Shown here one piece after another: positions 60,974 to 64,000 of a stretch of 64,000 nt of DNA; the first letter of the stretch is position 1, and each line of letters opens with the position of its first letter. Origin of the DNA: an uncultured Oscillospiraceae bacterium (GTDB lineage: Bacteria > Bacillota > Clostridia > Oscillospirales > Oscillospiraceae); contig CAJTUE010000002.1 in the NCBI GenBank assembly GCA_910579775.1, forward strand, positions 1-64,000, in the 5' to 3' direction. The position numbers and the translations under genes are program-made. Below the pieces are notes generated by a model. The model was not told the origin of the DNA. It ran no database searches and saw only the letters and a program-made list of their open reading frames with translations.

Positions 60974-61722
60974 CCAAGAGGATCATCCCCTGTTTGGATG
61001 TGAAGGATGGCCGGGTGGTGAAGGGCGTCAACTTCGTGGGTCTGCGGGACGCGGGAGACCCGGTGGAGTTGGCCAAGCACTACGATCGCCAAGGGGCGGA
61101 TGAGATCGTCTTTTTGGATATTACCGCCACCCATGAGCACCGGGACACCGTGGTCCATGTGGTGGAGCGCACCGCCAAGGAGGTATTCGTCCCCCTGACC
61201 GTAGGCGGCGGCATCCGCACTCTGGAGGATTTTCAACTTCTCTTGCGGGCAGGGGCGGACAAGATCTCCGTCAACTCCGCCGCCGTCAAGGACAAAACCT
61301 TGATAACCCGTGCAGCAGAGCGGTTTGGATCCCAATGCGTGGTGGTGGCCATCGACGTGAAAGCCACCGGACCGGACAAATGGGAGGTGGTCACCCACGG
61401 CGGACGGCAGTTCACCGGCCTGGACGCCGTTGCCTGGGCCAGAGAGGTCCAGGCACTGGGAGCTGGGGAGCTTCTGCTCACCAGCATGGATGCCGACGGC
61501 ACCAAGGCGGGATTTGACCTCGCCTTGACGAAAGCGGTGACTGACGCCGTCTCCATCCCGGTCATCGCCTCGGGCGGCTGTGGAAGCCTGGAGCACTTCG
61601 CAGAGGTCTTTCAAAAGACAGACTGCGACGCCGCTCTGGCCGCATCCTTGTTCCATTTTGGCGAACTGACTGTTCCCCAGGTGAAGGACTATCTGCGCAC
61701 CCGGGATATTCCGGTTCGATAA
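60967..61722 (+). CDS. hisF: Imidazole glycerol phosphate synthase, cyclase subunit
   Basis: HisF closes the imidazole ring and releases AICAR. KRIIPCLDVKDGRVVKGVNF, PLTVGGGIRTLEDFQ, KISVNSAAVKD, LTSMDADGTKAGFDL and VIASGGCGSLEHF define it. It has 251 residues and overlaps hisA by seven bases. Confidence 0.97.
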   Translation: MLAKRIIPCLDVKDGRVVKGVNFVGLRDAGDPVELAKHYDRQGADEIVFLDITATHEHRDTVVHVVERTAKEVFVPLTVGGGIRTLEDFQLLLRAGADKISVNSAAVKDKTLITRAAERFGSQCVVVAIDVKATGPDKWEVVTHGGRQFTGLDAVAWAREVQALGAGELLLTSMDADGTKAGFDLALTKAVTDAVSIPVIASGGCGSLEHFAEVFQKTDCDAALAASLFHFGELTVPQVKDYLRTRDIPVR

Positions 61723-61733
61723 GGAGGATGACT

Positions 61734-62066
61734 ATGTTTGATCTGGACCAGCTTTTTCAAAAATCGGACCTGATCCCGGCCGTCGTGCAGGACGTGAACA
61801 GCGGGGAAGTGCTTATGCTGGGGTTTGCGAACCGTGAGGCTGTGGAACGCACTTTGGAGACCAAGACCGCCTGGTTTTGGTCCCGGAGCCGTCAGAAGCT
61901 CTGGAACAAGGGAGAGAGCTCCGGCCATTTCCTTACGGTCCATAAGGTAGTTACCGACTGCGACACGGACACCCTGCTCTACCTCTGCACCCCCAACGGC
62001 CCCACCTGCCACACCGGGGCACGAAGTTGCTTTTTCAACACTATTTGGGAGGAAGATGACCAATGA
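61734..62066 (+). CDS. hisI: Phosphoribosyl-AMP cyclohydrolase
   Basis: This zinc enzyme opens the adenine ring of PR-AMP. FANREAVERTLETKTAWFWS, SRSRQKLWNKGESSGHF and the Cys-bearing TDCDTDTLLYLCTPNGPTCH are present. It has 110 residues. ATG 61734 lies six bases after GGAGG; ATG 61728 touches it. It is separate from HisE, unlike the fused enteric form. Confidence 0.95.
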   Translation: MFDLDQLFQKSDLIPAVVQDVNSGEVLMLGFANREAVERTLETKTAWFWSRSRQKLWNKGESSGHFLTVHKVVTDCDTDTLLYLCTPNGPTCHTGARSCFFNTIWEEDDQ

Positions 62067-62389
62067 AACATGTATTTACCGAGCTTTACAAGGTCATTGA
62101 GGACCGCCGGGACCATCCCCAGGAGGGCTCCTATACCTGCTATCTCTTCGATAAGGGATTGGATAAGATCCTGAAAAAGGTAGGAGAAGAGTGCGCGGAG
62201 ACCATTATCGCCGCCAAAAACGGCAATAAGGAAGAAGCAGTGGGGGAGATTTCCGATCTCTTTTACCACATTCTGGTCATGATGGTCAACGAGGGCATTC
62301 CCCTCACCGATGTGACCGCCGAGCTGGACCGCCGGGGCCAGAAGATCGGTAACCTCAAGACTTTCCATGTCTCCGACCACGAGAGCTGA
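62063..62389 (+). CDS. hisE: Phosphoribosyl-ATP pyrophosphatase
   Basis: HisE converts PR-ATP to PR-AMP. ELYKVIEDRRDHPQEGSYTC, DKILKKVGEECAETIIAAKN and EAVGEISDLFYHILVMMV form the all-helical MazG-like fold. It has 108 residues and overlaps hisI (ATGA). Confidence 0.95.
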   Translation: MKHVFTELYKVIEDRRDHPQEGSYTCYLFDKGLDKILKKVGEECAETIIAAKNGNKEEAVGEISDLFYHILVMMVNEGIPLTDVTAELDRRGQKIGNLKTFHVSDHES

Positions 62390-63234
62390 TGGATCTCTGT
62401 AATTATTCGGAGGTGCAGGCCCTCCTGAAGCGCCACGGCTTTCACTTCTCCAAAAGCATGGGGCAGAACTTTCTCATTCGCCCTCAGGTGCCTGTGGAGA
62501 TTGCCGACGCCTCCGGGGCGGATGAGACGGCCGCCGTGCTAGAGATCGGCCCCGGCGTTGGTCCGCTCACCGTTCAACTCGCAAAACGGGCGGGGAAGGT
62601 GGTGGCGGTGGAGCTGGACAAGGCACTTTTGCCCGTACTGGCAGAGACCTTGTCAGGACTTGAAAACATAGAAATTGTGCCCGGCGATATTATGAAGCTA
62701 GATTTGAGAAGTTTAATCTCTGACAGGTTTAATCGCTTTACCCCTCTGGTCTGTGCCAATCTCCCATATAACATTACCTCGCCGGTGCTCACCAAGCTGC
62801 TGGAGAGCCAGAAATTCGCCGCCATCACCGTGATGATCCAGCGGGAGGTAGCCAGGCGCATTTGCGCCGGCCCCGGCACAGCGGACTACGGGGCGTTTTC
62901 CGTGTTTTGCCAGTACTACGCCCGGTGCGAAAATCTCTTTGAAGTCCCGCCTGAGTGCTTCTATCCCGCGCCTAAGGTGACCTCCGCCGTGGTCAAGTTG
63001 ACGCCCCAGCCCAAGCCCGCCTACGTAGACGACCCCAAGGCTTTTTTCGCGGTGGTGAGGGCGGCCTTCGCCCAGCGGCGCAAGACCCTGCTCAACTGCC
63101 TGGGCAGCGCCTATGGCGGCCGCTATTCCAAGGATGACCTGCGTCAAATCATCACCGCCTGCGGCCTCCCTGAGGACGTCCGAGGGGAGCGCCTGGGCAT
63201 TCCGGAATTCGCGGCGCTGGCGAAAAAGCTGTAA
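62389..63234 (+). CDS. rsmA: 16S rRNA dimethyladenosine transferase
   Basis: RsmA (KsgA) dimethylates two adenosines near the 16S 3' end. FHFSKSMGQNFLIRPQVPVE, SAM loop VLEIGPGVGPLTVQLAKRAG and the catalytic NLPYNITSPVL are present, with VPPECFYPAPKVTSAVVKL. It has 281 residues. Its ATG overlaps the hisE stop by one base, so it rides on the his operon, which is an unusual host. Confidence 0.95.
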   Translation: MDLCNYSEVQALLKRHGFHFSKSMGQNFLIRPQVPVEIADASGADETAAVLEIGPGVGPLTVQLAKRAGKVVAVELDKALLPVLAETLSGLENIEIVPGDIMKLDLRSLISDRFNRFTPLVCANLPYNITSPVLTKLLESQKFAAITVMIQREVARRICAGPGTADYGAFSVFCQYYARCENLFEVPPECFYPAPKVTSAVVKLTPQPKPAYVDDPKAFFAVVRAAFAQRRKTLLNCLGSAYGGRYSKDDLRQIITACGLPEDVRGERLGIPEFAALAKKL

Positions 63235-63237
63235 TGT

Positions 63238-63414
63238 CTCACAAAAGAGGCATCCCCGGCGCCTACGGAGGCGTTGGCGGCCTGGATGGCCCAGCACCCG
63301 GAGTACCGCATCTGCGGCCCCGCCATCGACCGCTATCTGAACGATCCCGATATCACCCCGCCCGAAGCCATGGAAACCGGCGTTTTGTTCCCGGTGGAAC
63401 GGATACCAGAGTAA
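63238..63414 (+). pseudogene. GyrI-like/AraC effector-binding domain remnant
   Basis: The frame reads PTEALAAWMAQHPEYRICGP, then IDRYLNDPDITPPEAMETGV and LFPVERIPE and stops at 63412. This is the C-terminal end of a GyrI-like small-molecule-binding domain. No start or N-terminal part is present; a stop lies just upstream at the rsmA end. It is a relic, 4 bases after rsmA. Confidence 0.65.
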
Positions 63415-63418
63415 GAGA

Positions 63419-63446
63419 AAGGGCCGCAACGTGTGTTGCGGCCCTT
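63419..63446. terminator. Bidirectional terminator between rsmA side and zinc-ribbon gene
   Basis: AAGGGCCGCAAC pairs with GTTGCGGCCCTT around GTGT, with T-rich tails on both strands. Confidence 0.85.
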
Positions 63447-63456
63447 CTTGTCGCGT

Positions 63457-63729
63457 TTAGTCCTTTTTCCAGCGAAGCAGCATTGGAAAGAACTGCTCCA
63501 TCTGGGCCTTGGCCTGCTCTGCGGTCATCTCCGGGTGGCCCGCCACCATGTGGGGCACGCAGAAGTCGATCATCTCCTCCATGGTCATAGAGGAGGTGAA
63601 CGCCCCGTGCTGGTAGCAGTACTTGCAGTAGTCCGCGCTGGCGCTGCCGTCCGCCTCAGTACCGTGGGTCTCCGGGTCCGCCAGAGGCATCCCGCAGGAC
63701 TGGCAAAACTTCATGTTAGAAAAGTCCAT
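63457..63729 (-). CDS. Putative zinc ribbon domain protein (PF12674-like)
   Basis: This protein of 90 residues begins MDFSNMKFCQSCGMPLADPE, has YCKYCYQHGAFTSSMTMEEM and ends MLLRWKKD. The CxxC ... CxxC pairs form a zinc ribbon, and the helical tail is typical of the 'putative zinc ribbon' family. The role is unknown; such domains are also found attached to transcription regulators. ATG 63729 has AAAGGAG nine bases upstream. The same reading frame continues without a stop into the WYL-type gene upstream, so a fused product is possible. Confidence 0.8.
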   Translation of the reverse strand: MDFSNMKFCQSCGMPLADPETHGTEADGSASADYCKYCYQHGAFTSSMTMEEMIDFCVPHMVAGHPEMTAEQAKAQMEQFFPMLLRWKKD

Positions 63730-64000
63730 TGCTTTGGTCTCCTTTCTGTTTGATGGCTCCAGTATATCAAGGCAAACCTGACACAGTGTGTCAGGTTCTA
63801 AATTTGCCCGATAAATTTCTCGCCCCAACAGCGCCAGCTGTTCCTTGAGCCAGAGCGGCTCCAGCACCTCCACCCCCACGCCGAAGGAGAGCAGATAGCC
63901 ATAGAGCCAGCCGTCGATGGGGTAGGGGACGCAGACTCTGAGCGCCCCGTCCTCATCCCGGCGGATGTCCTTGGGATCAAACTCGTCGTAGACCCGGTAG
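63730..64000 (-). CDS. WYL-domain transcriptional regulator, C-terminal part (continues past the window)
   Basis: The minus-strand frame from the right edge reads YRVYDEFDPKDIRRDEDGAL, RVCVPYPIDGWLYGYLLSFG and LEPLWLKEQLALLGREIYRA. This is the C-terminal end of a YafY/WYL-type HTH regulator. No stop follows before the zinc-ribbon gene; the last 25 or so codons (EPDTLCQVCLDILEPSN) read through the palindrome and the ribosome binding site of that gene. The end coordinate is therefore open. Confidence 0.65.
63775..63797. promoter_or_regulatory. 10-bp palindrome, candidate operator
   Basis: AACCTGACAC (63775-63784) and GTGTCAGGTT (63788-63797) are perfect inverted repeats around AGT. A -10-like TATACT (63766-63761) follows on the minus strand, so a regulator bound here would block transcription of the zinc-ribbon gene. 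The adjacent WYL regulator is the obvious candidate. Confidence 0.6.

Overview
The window looks like chromosome of a spore-forming, GC-rich member of the Clostridia, most like the Oscillospiraceae (Flavonifractor/Oscillibacter-type). The grounds are Gram-positive PolC, SpoIIP, a CD1247-type zinc-ribbon protein, LCP protein, YqeG, HisZ with short HisG, and strong AAGGAGG ribosome binding sites. This placement rests on gene content and order only.

Layout. 1-3217 is the right part of an integrated mobilizable element: the end of a RepA-like ATPase, two opposed arrays of GTGACG repeats, hairpins, a MobV relaxase and a DUF1835/DUF3658-type protein. 3218-9797 is chromosomal: acetyltransferase, SPFH protein, flavodiiron protein, intracellular amylase, cation:proton antiporter and a metallo-beta-lactamase-fold (MBL) hydrolase. 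The MBL gene is cut by a second, compact mobilizable element (about 9798-16180: large serine recombinase, TnpW, DnaC-like ATPase, replisome organizer, a small Cys-rich protein, MobP-type relaxase, MobC). The lost C-terminus of the MBL protein reappears at about 16194-16295, directly before tRNA-Pro(CGG).

16411-24090 is looser accessory DNA: decayed ORFs, VanZ-like protein, an amidase with a small partner, an orotate phosphoribosyltransferase remnant, a TauE/SafE exporter, a Na/Pi cotransporter behind a yybP-ykoY (Mn2+) riboswitch with an overlapping terminator, an Rrf2 regulator, a cytoplasmic-looking VWA protein and a DUF6514-like protein.

24273-63234 is dense housekeeping DNA: purB-pfkA; spoIIP diverging from smc; smc-zinc ribbon-ftsY-rph-rdgB-yhbY-nadD/yqeK-lcp-rsfS; leuS; rpsU; yqeG-nfo-pepP-efp-CD1247; pyrH-frr-uppS-cdsA-dxr-rseP-ispG-polC; and hisZGDBHAFIE-rsmA, whose promoter carries an 11-bp perfect inverted repeat. 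The his genes overlap by a few bases and lack only hisC and the histidinol-phosphatase. The window ends with a GyrI-like remnant and a zinc-ribbon protein whose reading frame runs without a stop into a WYL-type regulator.

Most notable: the MBL gene split by the serine-recombinase element, the Mn2+ riboswitch on a Na/Pi cotransporter, the repeat arrays beside the relaxases, the probable CTG start of smc, and the WYL/zinc-ribbon continuous frame. I did not find a CRISPR array, rRNA genes or insertion sequences.
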